Part shown: positions 24,488-33,079 of the stretch, one piece after another
Position numbering within the stretch: position 1 is the stretch's first letter
Layout of the letters: the number at the start of each line of letters is the position of its first letter
Assembly (NCBI GenBank): GCA_033182465.1
Contig: CP137318.1
Span: forward strand, 1,674,001-1,738,000
Direction: 5' to 3'
DNA length: 64,000 nucleotides
Source of the DNA: Sanghuangporus weigelae
Lineage: Eukaryota; Basidiomycota; Agaricomycetes; Hymenochaetales; Hymenochaetaceae
Translations under genes and position numbers: made by a program
Notes under the pieces: generated by a model
Databases searched by the model: none
What the model was told of the DNA's origin: nothing
Seen by the model: only the letters and a program-made list of their open reading frames with translations

Positions 24488-24533
24488 ATAAATAGTTGTA
24501 GGATTAGGCCCTCAGTTCCCCATCTTTCGATCC
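24488..24533 (+). promoter_or_regulatory. Predicted promoter and transcript start of B1
   Basis: ATAAATAG at 24488-24495 is TATA-like. The 12 bases ATCTTTCGATCC at 24522-24533 are the exact reverse complement of the primer-binding site at 24795-24806, which is what a Tf1-like self-priming element needs at the very 5' end of its RNA. The 26-34 bp spacing to the TATA-like box agrees with a start at about 24522. Confidence 0.7.
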
Positions 24534-24790
24534 TCTTAACACACTGGTGTAAAGCTTGCCCTACAGCAAGCTATTACTGTGTGCTTTGTACTATCACGCC
24601 TCTTGGAAATCCCAATCTGCTTTACTATTACCTCGTATCTGAAAGCATCCATAACTCGGACCGCGACTAGGAAGGCTAGTAAGGGACCGCGTGGTACAGC
24701 CAGACGTGGGTAGATAAGATCACCTCTGCACAACACACCGCTGCTTAGGCAAAAGGATCAAACCGGTGTAACCCCGGGCCTACTCCCTAA

Positions 24791-25195
24791 CATTGGATCG
24801 AAAGATCACTCGCTAGTTTTACCACCACCTCTCACGGGCAAGGTTCTTGGCTAGTGTTTTATCGAGGCGAGGACCGTCGACCTCAAGTCCCTATCGACGT
24901 CACTAGTTTCGAGACTAGTACCCATATCGAATCCTCAGGACAAGTGCACATCCTGGAGAACGACAAACCCGATTCACTTAAATCACACATCTACTATCAT
25001 AACCCCTACAACGACGAAGTGTACCTAATAGCAAAGGCATCTGGTAGCCCTGCAGTTGGGAGCACACAAACAACAACCACGAAAGTAGCAGCAGTCCCTT
25101 CCACTATTGCTACATTCGACGAGAAAGGAACTACTTGGTTAACAGCACCAAGGAACAATAACCCTGAAGCATCAGGCGAGAAACGAAGTTCATGA
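24791..25195 (+). CDS. ORF a of B1: open frame without an ATG
   Basis: Frame open for about 134 codons, from just inside the LTR end to a TGA at 25193-25195. The composition looks protein-like (IDVTSFETSTHIESSGQVHI, SHIYYHNPYNDEVYLIAKAS). It contains no ATG in any frame. Its stop overlaps the start of ORF b in the sequence ATGA (25192-25195). It could be translated from a non-AUG codon, as ORF I of rice tungro bacilliform virus is, or it may be untranslated leader kept open for another reason. Start codon unknown; product not recognised. Confidence 0.4.
   Translation, partial: HWIERSLASFTTTSHGQGSWLVFYRGEDRRPQVPIDVTSFETSTHIESSGQVHILENDKPDSLKSHIYYHNPYNDEVYLIAKASGSPAVGSTQTTTTKVAAVPSTIATFDEKGTTWLTAPRNNNPEASGEKRSS
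24795..24806 (+). other. Self-complementary primer-binding site of B1
   Basis: GGATCGAAAGAT, two bases after the end of the 5' LTR, pairs perfectly with the predicted first 12 bases of the transcript. It does not look like the 3' end of a tRNA complement. Fungal Tf1-type elements prime reverse transcription with the folded-back, cleaved 5' end of their own RNA. Confidence 0.7.
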
Positions 25196-26226
25196 ACCGA
25201 TCAGGAAACGCCAACAACAGAAGTAACGGTCAGCGAACGAACGAACGGGCGAACGATAATCAAACGAGGTTCACACCTAGATCCCTCGACGAACGAGTTC
25301 AACATATCACCAACAGGCTACGTAGTCTGGAAAGCGATCACGACATACTATACGCGACAACGAACCACAGCATATTGTATCCACCAGTGATCAGAAGGCT
25401 ACAAGAAAGGGTTGAAAGACTGGAAGAACGAACTGCAAACACGGGGCAGTCAAACAGTCTACCAACCGGAGCATACGCGACAGCAGTAGGAGATCGATTC
25501 GAAGCACTCGAAACAACTACTCGAAGAATTGGAGCACAGGTAGCAGCTCTAGAGAGATATACTCTGGAATTGGATCGAGCAGCAGGGGCACTCAATCAAC
25601 GGGTCATAGACGGAAACGGAGTACTTGACCGAGAGCTCAACGCTATCCGAAACAGGATTACTGCTCAGGAACAACAACTACAGACAATCGAGACGAGAAT
25701 CGGAGAGCTTAACAGGACAGCTCTAGATCAACCAAGGATTGTTCAAGACATCCATAACCTGCGAGAAGCCCTACTCCAACTAGGACAAACAATCGAGTCG
25801 AGTCAACGCACCTACGCAGCTATACTCACATCGGTACAGACAACCGAAACTACCTCAAGGAACATACTCGAACACGCTCAACGAATTCGAGAAGTAGCTC
25901 AGGCAGCACAACGCTGGGAATACTTTCTACCAAGAGAGAGAGCCCAACAGGAACAGAGTTCTGACGAATCAGTGTCCTCAGACGAAGAAGCATTACGAAG
26001 GCCATTCTTACTCAGAACCCCACCTCGAACGGTTATCATCCAAGTACCAACAGTACCTGCAGTACCAGCAAGTGGTTCAGTAGCAACCCAAGCGCCAGAG
26101 AATCCACCACCACCATCCTATTCACCACCAGCAGTGCCCATAAGCACTTACGATCATGTCGACAACCGACCAGAAGGTGCAAGCACTGGAGCAGCAACTA
26201 CAGACTCTTCAGACACAACTCTCTAA
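25192..26226 (+). CDS. ORF b of B1: coiled-coil protein before gag (344 residues)
   Basis: Begins at the first ATG after the predicted transcript start, in a weak context (T at -3). The N-terminus is Asn/Arg-rich, followed by long heptad-like stretches (LQERVERLEERTANT, DRFEALETTTRRIGAQVAAL, LNAIRNRITAQEQQLQTIET) predicting coiled coil, and a Pro-rich C-terminus (PENPPPPSYSPPAVP). It has no internal Met and no out-of-frame ATG. Its end overlaps the gag start by 71 nt. PPPPSY resembles a late-domain-like proline motif, but that is speculative. Element A has a comparable coiled-coil ORF in the same place. Possibly a structural partner of Gag; not recognised. Confidence 0.7.
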   Translation: MNRSGNANNRSNGQRTNERANDNQTRFTPRSLDERVQHITNRLRSLESDHDILYATTNHSILYPPVIRRLQERVERLEERTANTGQSNSLPTGAYATAVGDRFEALETTTRRIGAQVAALERYTLELDRAAGALNQRVIDGNGVLDRELNAIRNRITAQEQQLQTIETRIGELNRTALDQPRIVQDIHNLREALLQLGQTIESSQRTYAAILTSVQTTETTSRNILEHAQRIREVAQAAQRWEYFLPRERAQQEQSSDESVSSDEEALRRPFLLRTPPRTVIIQVPTVPAVPASGSVATQAPENPPPPSYSPPAVPISTYDHVDNRPEGASTGAATTDSSDTTL

Positions 26227-27244
26227 ACACAGCATCAAGCTTCCGAAGTACTATGGCAAGCGAAGCGAAGATATTGATCTGTGGATTAGTCGATGTATCT
26301 CGAAGCTGGCACAGCATGGAGTCAAGGATGAGGAGGAGATCGCAAAGAGCCTATTTGCGGCACTAGAAGGCGACAGCTACGATTGGTTTGCAGAGAAGAA
26401 TACCCTAACATCATTCGATGCCAATGGGAAACTGAAACCAGTACCTGCGATTATCGCTGCAACAAATGGAATGTTCGCATCACTCAAGGACATGCTGAAC
26501 TGGATGAGGATCCGAGCAGGACATCCGATCATTGGAGAACAGGAAGCCCTATTCCAACTACTATGCATCCAGCAGAAAGGAGCAAGCATTAGGGCGTACA
26601 ACGACGAATTCCGACGACTCAAAGCACGAGCACCAGACACGATGGATAAGCAGATGCTCAAGTACATCTATGTCAAAGGACTAGACATGTGGGTCAAACG
26701 ACGAGTCGAATCTGTACAACCCGATGCTTTCGAGAAGAACGACCTCGATGCATGGATGGAATGGACAAGCAACCTAGCAAACTCTGATGCCAGGCAAAGG
26801 CTCATGGGCAGTCAAACATACACCCCGAGATTCAAATCGAATGGACAGTCATCTTTCCGACCACCAGTACAAACAACGAAACGAGATCCAGACGCCATGG
26901 ATGTAGATGCACTCCGAGGCTTGCCGAAGAAGGGAGGCAAATGCTACAACTGTGAAAAGTCAGGACATTACGCAAAGGATTGCAAGGCACCAAGGAAGCA
27001 AAAGGGTTCTTCCTCTAAGCGGCCGAAGAAGACTAATGGTGTAAAACGGAGGACGATGACAACACGAACAATCGATTTCAAGGAAACATGTCCCGATCCA
27101 CACTGCCGAAGGCCAGTCCACTACGACCATGTAGCATGGGCTAAAGGCGACGAATCAGCAGGATGGACTTGCAAGCATGACGAAGAATACCGAAACAACA
27201 TTCGCAAATCCCTAGCAAGTAAAGAGCAACAGGGAAAAGATTAA
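26156..27244 (+). CDS. B1 gag (362 residues)
   Basis: Second ATG on the predicted transcript, in a favourable context (A at -3). A short coiled coil opens the protein (QKVQALEQQLQTLQTQLSKH), followed by the Ty3-type capsid region (DIDLWISRCISKLAQHG, GDSYDWFAEKN, SIRAYNDEFRRLKARAP) and the zinc knuckle CYNCEKSGHYAKDC near residue 263. A second Cys/His cluster (CPDPHCRRPVHYDH) follows a basic linker. Forms the virus-like particle and binds RNA. The bases GGGAAAA at 27232-27238 fit the slippery pattern just before the gag stop, and pol is in the -1 frame. Confidence 0.88.
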   Translation: MSTTDQKVQALEQQLQTLQTQLSKHSIKLPKYYGKRSEDIDLWISRCISKLAQHGVKDEEEIAKSLFAALEGDSYDWFAEKNTLTSFDANGKLKPVPAIIAATNGMFASLKDMLNWMRIRAGHPIIGEQEALFQLLCIQQKGASIRAYNDEFRRLKARAPDTMDKQMLKYIYVKGLDMWVKRRVESVQPDAFEKNDLDAWMEWTSNLANSDARQRLMGSQTYTPRFKSNGQSSFRPPVQTTKRDPDAMDVDALRGLPKKGGKCYNCEKSGHYAKDCKAPRKQKGSSSKRPKKTNGVKRRTMTTRTIDFKETCPDPHCRRPVHYDHVAWAKGDESAGWTCKHDEEYRNNIRKSLASKEQQGKD

Positions 27245-27341
27245 GACCTCCATCGAACGAGACTGCGCGATGTGAGTGTGACAAGGGTGACGAGAAAGGT
27301 TTCAACAACCAGTGTTTCAAACCTCCTGGGTTCAACCCCAG
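27232..27341 (+). promoter_or_regulatory. Candidate gag-pol recoding region of B1
   Basis: G GGA AAA in the gag frame matches the X XXY YYZ slippery heptamer, one codon before the gag stop. The pol frame is -1 relative to gag and is open from 27238 to the pol ATG at 27349. A perfect 5-bp hairpin (CTGGG loop CCCAG, 27326-27341) lies about 90 nt downstream, further than usual for a stimulator. Ty3-like elements commonly express Pol through recoding; reinitiation at 27349 is the alternative. Confidence 0.45.
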
Positions 27342-27348
27342 TGAAGCG

Positions 27349-30300
27349 ATGTACAATAAGCGATTGCCAATACAAGCATTGCATCCCCGATTACCTATTC
27401 GAGTGAAGGTTGGAACAAAGACCCTAGCAGTCAAAGCGTTAATCGATTCCGGAGCTACATGCAGCACGATACACCCCAACTTGGTACGACACTACAGCCT
27501 ATTCAAAAAGAGGCTTGATCACCCTCGACCTTTGAATAATGCGGATGGAAGTCCCAACCAAGGAGGAGCAATCACGCACGAGGTCTACACATTAATTTTT
27601 GATGGACCTAAACCGCAGCCACAAACGTTGGCAGTAGCAACCACAGGACAGGATCAAGTGATCCTAGGAATTGACTATTTGGCCAAAGTCAATCCCGAAA
27701 TTGATTGGAAGAATCAAGTATGGAATCGGAATGGTAATTCGATACCATTCGAGCTCAACGTCATACGAGCTACCAAGAAGCGAAAGCGCAGGAAGCGCAA
27801 ACGGAAACGGCAAACGAAAGGCAAACCTGACAAGACAAGACCTAGGCATAACACGAAGCAACAGGCTCAGGACAGAGACAACTATCGACACTCTGGAGCA
27901 CCAGGAATAATATTTGCGCCAAGGAGAGACAACAACGGACACTCTCACGAAACGAAGCCACAAGCGAAGCCGGAAACCAGACCAGCAACACCAAGACTGG
28001 AACAGGCAAAACAGACGCCAGAAGTGAAGAGTCCGAGCACGGAAAATATACCAGACTCTGCAACGAAACAGCCACAACAGGAAACGGCAAACAAGCATCA
28101 TCGAGATGAGGAGGAAATAAACTACACTCCCAAGCGATGGAAGAAACAGGCACCACAAGGAACGAGTATAGTGCAACGACGACCAAGGCACATACCGAGA
28201 CGGATGATCCCAGCACGGCAACTGTACCAGACATCCGAAGGTGAAACACAAGATGTAACAGGCAAGCATAGCCTAGACGAACAGGAGGAAATAAACGACT
28301 CTCCGAAACGTTGGAAGAAACAACCACCACAGAAGATACACCCACTGAGGCAAAACATGCCGGAAGATGAAGAACTCTGGCCATCACCAGAAGAAAACCC
28401 GGGCATGAAGTATAGGATACGACCACGAAAGACACGGTATCCAGAGAAGCCAGTGGCAGGCATTATACGACCGAGAACGGCATCGTTAATGCGAGGAGCT
28501 AGTCCCACACCGAAGCGTACAAGATGGGCAGACAACGAAAGCGATATCGAGATGCAAGACGAGCAGGAGACAACAGAAGACACTCCTATGCACGATATAG
28601 AGCCAGAAGACATTGAAAGTCTTAGGACGACCAACCAACCAACTACCCTTACCAGAAAGGAAGAGCTCGCTGCAAAGCTAGAGCTAGACATCAATCGAAA
28701 TTGGTCACCAAGGCAGCAGAACCAAGTCTCACAGCCTCTGAACAAAGCGAGTTCAGTATCCCAGCAGTATTCTCAACAAAAGGCAGCTGCAGAAGGACTA
28801 CTAGGAACACAGAAACGAGATTGGCGAAAACTCCTACCAAAGGAAATAGAAGACTACGCAGATGTCTTTGATCCTGACAAGTCAAGAAGGTTACCCAAGC
28901 ATACGAAATGGGATATGGCGATTAACCTCAAAGAAGGAGTACCATTACCGAAACCAAGGCCTATTATCAAGCTCACACGAGAAGAGCAGGCAGCACTCGA
29001 TGCTTATGTCAAAGAGTTACTTGACAAAGGATGGATTGAAAAGGTTCAACCACATGAACCATGTCCGGTAGCAGCACCAGTCTTCTTTGTAGGAAAGAAA
29101 GACGGAGGAGCACGAGCAGTAACCGATTACCGAGACATCAACGACACGACAGTATCAGATCCATACCCGATACCGATCATGAGTGTTCTCCCAGAGAAAC
29201 TGGAGAAAGGAAAATTCTTCTTTACACTCGACATGCGATCAGGTTACAACAACCTGCGAATCCGAGAAGGAGACGAGTGGAAGGCAGCATTCCGAGTTGG
29301 CAATGCAGTCTACAAGCCAAAGGTCATGATGTTTGGAATGAAGAACTCACCTGCAGTATTCCAACGATTCATGAATGACAACTTCGAATATTGGCTCAGG
29401 ACAGAAGAAGCACTCAACTATTTGGACGACCTTATTGGTCAAGCACAAACTGAAGAGGAACATTGGAAACTCCTCAGGGCAATCCTACAGAAATGCCGAG
29501 AGCTCGACATTTACCTCAAAATTGAGAAATGTCACTTCCTCCAAACCCAGCTCGACTACTTGGGATTTGTAGTAGGAACAAAAGGCATCCAGATGGATCC
29601 TTATAAGCTCAAAGCTATTCACGAATGGCCAGTGCCAAAGACGAAACGACAAGTTCGAAAGTTCCAAGGATTTTGTAACTTCTACCGAAGATTCATCAGG
29701 AACTATGCCGATACATTCGCACCTATTGGCGACCTTATCAAAAAGGATCGCAAGTTCATATGGGCAGAGGCACAAGACAAGGCATTCGAAAGTATCAAGA
29801 AGGCATTCGAAACGGAAGTCGCATTGGCAATGCCAAAGCCAGACAAATCATACACATTGGAAACCGACGCATCCGATGTAGCGATTGGTGCAGTCTTACA
29901 ACAAGAAGACAACCAAGGAGAACTGAGACCTTTAGGTTTCATGTCGAAAACTCTAACGAACACCCAACGAAACTATCCGACGCATGACAAAGAGATGCTA
30001 GCAATCATGGAAGCACTCAAGCATTGGAGACACCTATTGGAGGGAACCAAAGAACCAGTAACAATCCGAAGCGATCATGCAAACCTCCGATACTTCATGA
30101 CAGCTCAGAATCTATCGAGACGTCAAGCGAGATGGGCATTAGAGTTATCACGATATAACTTCAAGATTCTCCATTGGCCAGGCAAGAAGAACCAAGCTGA
30201 CGAGCTATCACGACGATCCGACTATATGCCAGAGGACAAGGACAACTTAGGAGTTACCTTATTACCTCCTGATACGATCAAGCAACAAACATTGCGACGC

Positions 30301-31827
30301 ACAGAGATCAACGGTCTATACAAGCTAGAAACTGAAATGGTCACTATCTCTGATCCTATTATCCGAACGATCAAGAGGAACTACAATACCGAGGAGGCTA
30401 AGAAGGAAATTCAGGCGATCAAGCAGAGCAACGGCTACAGTTACAGGAACGGCTTGCACTACGTAACCAATGCATTATATATCCCGCCGTCCGCCAACCT
30501 ACGAGCGTTGCTAATCCGAAGGCGCCATGATCACAAACTTGCAGGCCACCCAGGAGCAGAAAAGACCATAGAGCTTGTAAAGCGATCATACTATTGGCCG
30601 AAGATGGAAGAAATGATCCGAGCATATACCGCAACCTGCGACATATGTCAGCGTGCAAAACCGATTCGACAGTTTCGAAATCCGCCGCTCCAACCGTTGG
30701 AGGCACCACATCAACCATGGGAAACCATAACCTGTGACCTGATTACCGACTTACCAGTCAGCAATGAAGGCTACAGTGCGATACTCGTTATAGTGGACAA
30801 ACTCACTAAAATGGGGAAGTTCATTCCTTGCCAAGGGATACCCAATGCTAAGCAGTTGGCACGTTTGTTCCGCCAACATGTCTTCAAATACTACGGGGCC
30901 CCTAAACGAGTAATCTCCGACCGAGGTAGCAACTTCACCGCGCAATTCCTCAAGGAGTTCTGCAGACTCATCGATGTCGATTGGAAAACTAGTACAGCGT
31001 ATCATCCACAAACCGATGGTCAAACCGAGCGACTAAATCAAGAGCTTGAACAGTACTTACGCTGCTATGTGTCCTACCGACAAACAGATTGGGCAGAGTA
31101 CATCGATATAGCAGAATTCGCCTACAACAACAGGAAGCACAGTACTACACATCAGTCACCATTCTATACACTGTATGGATGGCATCCTCACCTGGACGTT
31201 GCGGAGACCGGTGATTCAAACGTCCCAGAAGCAATAAATCACCTAGAGGAGCTTCGACAAGTACAGCAAGAAGCCTATAATTCGATTAGGCAAGCGAATG
31301 AGGCAATGAAGCTTTATGCAGACCTGCATCGAGGCAAACTGCCAGAGTACAAGCCAGGAGACGAAGTGTTACTAGACATGAGGAATCTCAGTCGATTGGA
31401 ACCAACGAAGAAACTTGCAATGAAATGGGCAGGGCCTTATAAAGTCGAGAAGGCAGTCGGACAAGTGTCATTCAGATTACGCTTACCCGAAACCCTTCCG
31501 ATCCACCCAGTGTTTCATGCGAGTCTTCTCAGGCCTTACAAACGAAAGGAATACCCTGGAAGACCCACTTTGGATGAACCACCACCTATTGAAGTGGAGG
31601 GAGAAGCAGAGTACGAAGTGGAGACAATTCATAACACAAGACGTCATCGGAGCAAGGTCCAATACCTTATCCAATGGAAAGGATACCAGGAGCGAACATG
31701 GGAGCCACTTGACAACCTCAAGAACTCCTATCAAATGATCGAAGCATTCCATAAAAAGTATCCTCAGGCAATCCAGCCACCGAACCTTAACCAATGGATC
31801 GCCGCACGAAAACGAATGAGGCAATAG
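27349..31827 (+). CDS. B1 pol: protease, reverse transcriptase, RNase H, integrase, chromodomain
   Basis: 1,492 residues counted from the ATG. Protease DSGAT near residue 33. A long Lys/Arg- and Gln/Pro-rich linker (about 140-470) separates it from reverse transcriptase, with FTLDMRSGYNNLRI and catalytic YLDD at about 691. RNase H shows ETDASDVAIGAVL near 840. Integrase has the HHCC zinc region (HDHKLAGHPG...CDICQ, about 1060-1100), then DLITDLP, VISDRGSNF and QTDGQTERLNQE for the DDE triad. The GPY-like region (GPYKVEKAVGQVSFRLRLPE) and a chromodomain (YEVETIHNTRRHRSKVQYLI, QWKGYQERTWEP) close the protein. This order is that of Ty3 chromoviruses. All catalytic residues I can identify are present. 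Confidence 0.93.
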   Translation: MYNKRLPIQALHPRLPIRVKVGTKTLAVKALIDSGATCSTIHPNLVRHYSLFKKRLDHPRPLNNADGSPNQGGAITHEVYTLIFDGPKPQPQTLAVATTGQDQVILGIDYLAKVNPEIDWKNQVWNRNGNSIPFELNVIRATKKRKRRKRKRKRQTKGKPDKTRPRHNTKQQAQDRDNYRHSGAPGIIFAPRRDNNGHSHETKPQAKPETRPATPRLEQAKQTPEVKSPSTENIPDSATKQPQQETANKHHRDEEEINYTPKRWKKQAPQGTSIVQRRPRHIPRRMIPARQLYQTSEGETQDVTGKHSLDEQEEINDSPKRWKKQPPQKIHPLRQNMPEDEELWPSPEENPGMKYRIRPRKTRYPEKPVAGIIRPRTASLMRGASPTPKRTRWADNESDIEMQDEQETTEDTPMHDIEPEDIESLRTTNQPTTLTRKEELAAKLELDINRNWSPRQQNQVSQPLNKASSVSQQYSQQKAAAEGLLGTQKRDWRKLLPKEIEDYADVFDPDKSRRLPKHTKWDMAINLKEGVPLPKPRPIIKLTREEQAALDAYVKELLDKGWIEKVQPHEPCPVAAPVFFVGKKDGGARAVTDYRDINDTTVSDPYPIPIMSVLPEKLEKGKFFFTLDMRSGYNNLRIREGDEWKAAFRVGNAVYKPKVMMFGMKNSPAVFQRFMNDNFEYWLRTEEALNYLDDLIGQAQTEEEHWKLLRAILQKCRELDIYLKIEKCHFLQTQLDYLGFVVGTKGIQMDPYKLKAIHEWPVPKTKRQVRKFQGFCNFYRRFIRNYADTFAPIGDLIKKDRKFIWAEAQDKAFESIKKAFETEVALAMPKPDKSYTLETDASDVAIGAVLQQEDNQGELRPLGFMSKTLTNTQRNYPTHDKEMLAIMEALKHWRHLLEGTKEPVTIRSDHANLRYFMTAQNLSRRQARWALELSRYNFKILHWPGKKNQADELSRRSDYMPEDKDNLGVTLLPPDTIKQQTLRRTEINGLYKLETEMVTISDPIIRTIKRNYNTEEAKKEIQAIKQSNGYSYRNGLHYVTNALYIPPSANLRALLIRRRHDHKLAGHPGAEKTIELVKRSYYWPKMEEMIRAYTATCDICQRAKPIRQFRNPPLQPLEAPHQPWETITCDLITDLPVSNEGYSAILVIVDKLTKMGKFIPCQGIPNAKQLARLFRQHVFKYYGAPKRVISDRGSNFTAQFLKEFCRLIDVDWKTSTAYHPQTDGQTERLNQELEQYLRCYVSYRQTDWAEYIDIAEFAYNNRKHSTTHQSPFYTLYGWHPHLDVAETGDSNVPEAINHLEELRQVQQEAYNSIRQANEAMKLYADLHRGKLPEYKPGDEVLLDMRNLSRLEPTKKLAMKWAGPYKVEKAVGQVSFRLRLPETLPIHPVFHASLLRPYKRKEYPGRPTLDEPPPIEVEGEAEYEVETIHNTRRHRSKVQYLIQWKGYQERTWEPLDNLKNSYQMIEAFHKKYPQAIQPPNLNQWIAARKRMRQ

Positions 31828-32002
31828 TTGCATCACATGCACTCCACCCGATGGAGCCGCTTATGGATCCACAATAGAGACGATGAGTAAGGTCCCCAAT
31901 GACCTTACCAAGCGATGACATCAATGTGGCACACCAAAGCGAGAGCAGAGATAGAAGAATTAGGCAAGACATCGCCGACATACCAACAAGATGGTATAAA
32001 AC

Positions 32003-33079
32003 ATGGAGAACTTCGAGCTAAGGAACAACAACTCGAATCTCAACAGCTCTACTTCACTGCAGACGAACCACTACTCAGCTATGCCTATTTTCGACGAGCT
32101 ACATGCATTCTGTCAACCAGAAGATGCACCAGAATGGACATTTACACTCAGGCCACCGACCGAACGTTATCAATGGCCACAGCTGTGCAATCGATTCAAC
32201 GAAGAGAACTACGAAGATGAGATTGTACCCCTATGCCCAGGGAAGTACTTCGATGATCTATTCGACAAGTGGAACGCAGTCCACCACAACCGAGACGAAA
32301 TACCCCACCTTATGATGGCGAATCACTCAGACGAGTGGTTATTCAAACTCAGTAACCCTCGAGACGCAGCATTACGCCGACTCAATGATGATGCATTTCT
32401 AACCTACGCGATCGAACTCGAAACACAAGCATTACATCGAGGCAAGATCGACTTTAGGCACGAAACGACATACAAGAACATCATGGGCATCTATCATTCG
32501 GCAATTCAAATTTGCGCCTACCGACGAGACATGACTACCGCAATTCTTAACCGAATGATGCGATGGAGTCACTATCATCCGATGAGCATCGATGCGATGA
32601 AGTACATTATATACATAGCCGACCAGACGGGCTTCTATGCATCCCACACCATGCAGTTCATGACGGTACTCAACATGACGAAGTATTACGAAGGAACGAG
32701 ATACCGAACGGTTATTGAAGCAAGGAACTCTACTACGGACGAGGTACCACTCGACAACATCGAGCACCACGTAGTCGAAGGCAAAGAGGTTAACTACGAC
32801 CCTCATTACCTTATGGAACTCAACAACCGAGAGGAAGAAGCCAGAGAAAAACTACAGGCTACACGACACCCCTTGCTGGAAGATCTGATGATCTCAGTCT
32901 ACCAGTACCCGAACGAACTCTACCAGCCGGACGAGATGCTTACTATGTCGGAACAGGAGGACATGTACATACACTCCGACGATACAGAGTCAAGTGAAGA
33001 AGGTGAAAGCAGGGAACTATATACCCCAGCGAACTCGGCCCAGACTACACCTGAGGCTGAAGAATCCGAAGATTTGTAA
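32003..33079 (+). CDS. ORF c of B1: unrecognised protein after pol (358 residues)
   Basis: Starts 176 bp after the pol stop. The protein is mostly helical and charged (DELHAFCQPEDAPEWTFTLR, KYFDDLFDKWNAVHHNRDEI, TAILNRMMRWSHYHPMSIDA) and ends in a strongly acidic Ser/Glu tail (DDTESSEEGESRE). There is no signal peptide, membrane segment or glycoprotein-like Cys pattern, so it does not look like an envelope protein. An accessory gene at the env position; its function is unknown. A spliced or internal transcript would be needed to express it. Confidence 0.65.
   Translation: MENFELRNNNSNLNSSTSLQTNHYSAMPIFDELHAFCQPEDAPEWTFTLRPPTERYQWPQLCNRFNEENYEDEIVPLCPGKYFDDLFDKWNAVHHNRDEIPHLMMANHSDEWLFKLSNPRDAALRRLNDDAFLTYAIELETQALHRGKIDFRHETTYKNIMGIYHSAIQICAYRRDMTTAILNRMMRWSHYHPMSIDAMKYIIYIADQTGFYASHTMQFMTVLNMTKYYEGTRYRTVIEARNSTTDEVPLDNIEHHVVEGKEVNYDPHYLMELNNREEEAREKLQATRHPLLEDLMISVYQYPNELYQPDEMLTMSEQEDMYIHSDDTESSEEGESRELYTPANSAQTTPEAEESEDL

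Larger units (their letters stand above)
23281..24792 (+). repeat. 5' LTR of B1
   Basis: 1,512 bp. U3 of about 1,240 bp contains the 213-residue ORF (23631-24272) and several short GTGGAGNAAAGTGGAG repeats near 24,360-24,440. A TATA-like box at 24488-24495 lies about 30 bp before the predicted transcript start at 24522, leaving about 270 bp of R-U5. Confidence 0.92.

Noticed and set aside
27326-27341. tRNA-like T-arm (CTGGG TTCAAC CCCAG)
   Set aside because: The loop has six bases rather than seven and no acceptor, D or anticodon arms can be drawn around it. Kept only as a hairpin near the gag-pol junction.
27664-28745. Long minus-strand open frames opposite B pol (also in B2)
   Set aside because: They lie opposite the Lys/Arg/Gln-rich linker of pol, are rich in Ser, Val, Leu and Cys as expected for a reverse complement of such codons, and overlap one another. 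Treated as shadows.
32003-33079. ORF c of B as an envelope gene
   Set aside because: No signal peptide, no transmembrane segment and no Cys pattern of a surface glycoprotein; it is an accessory ORF of unknown role.
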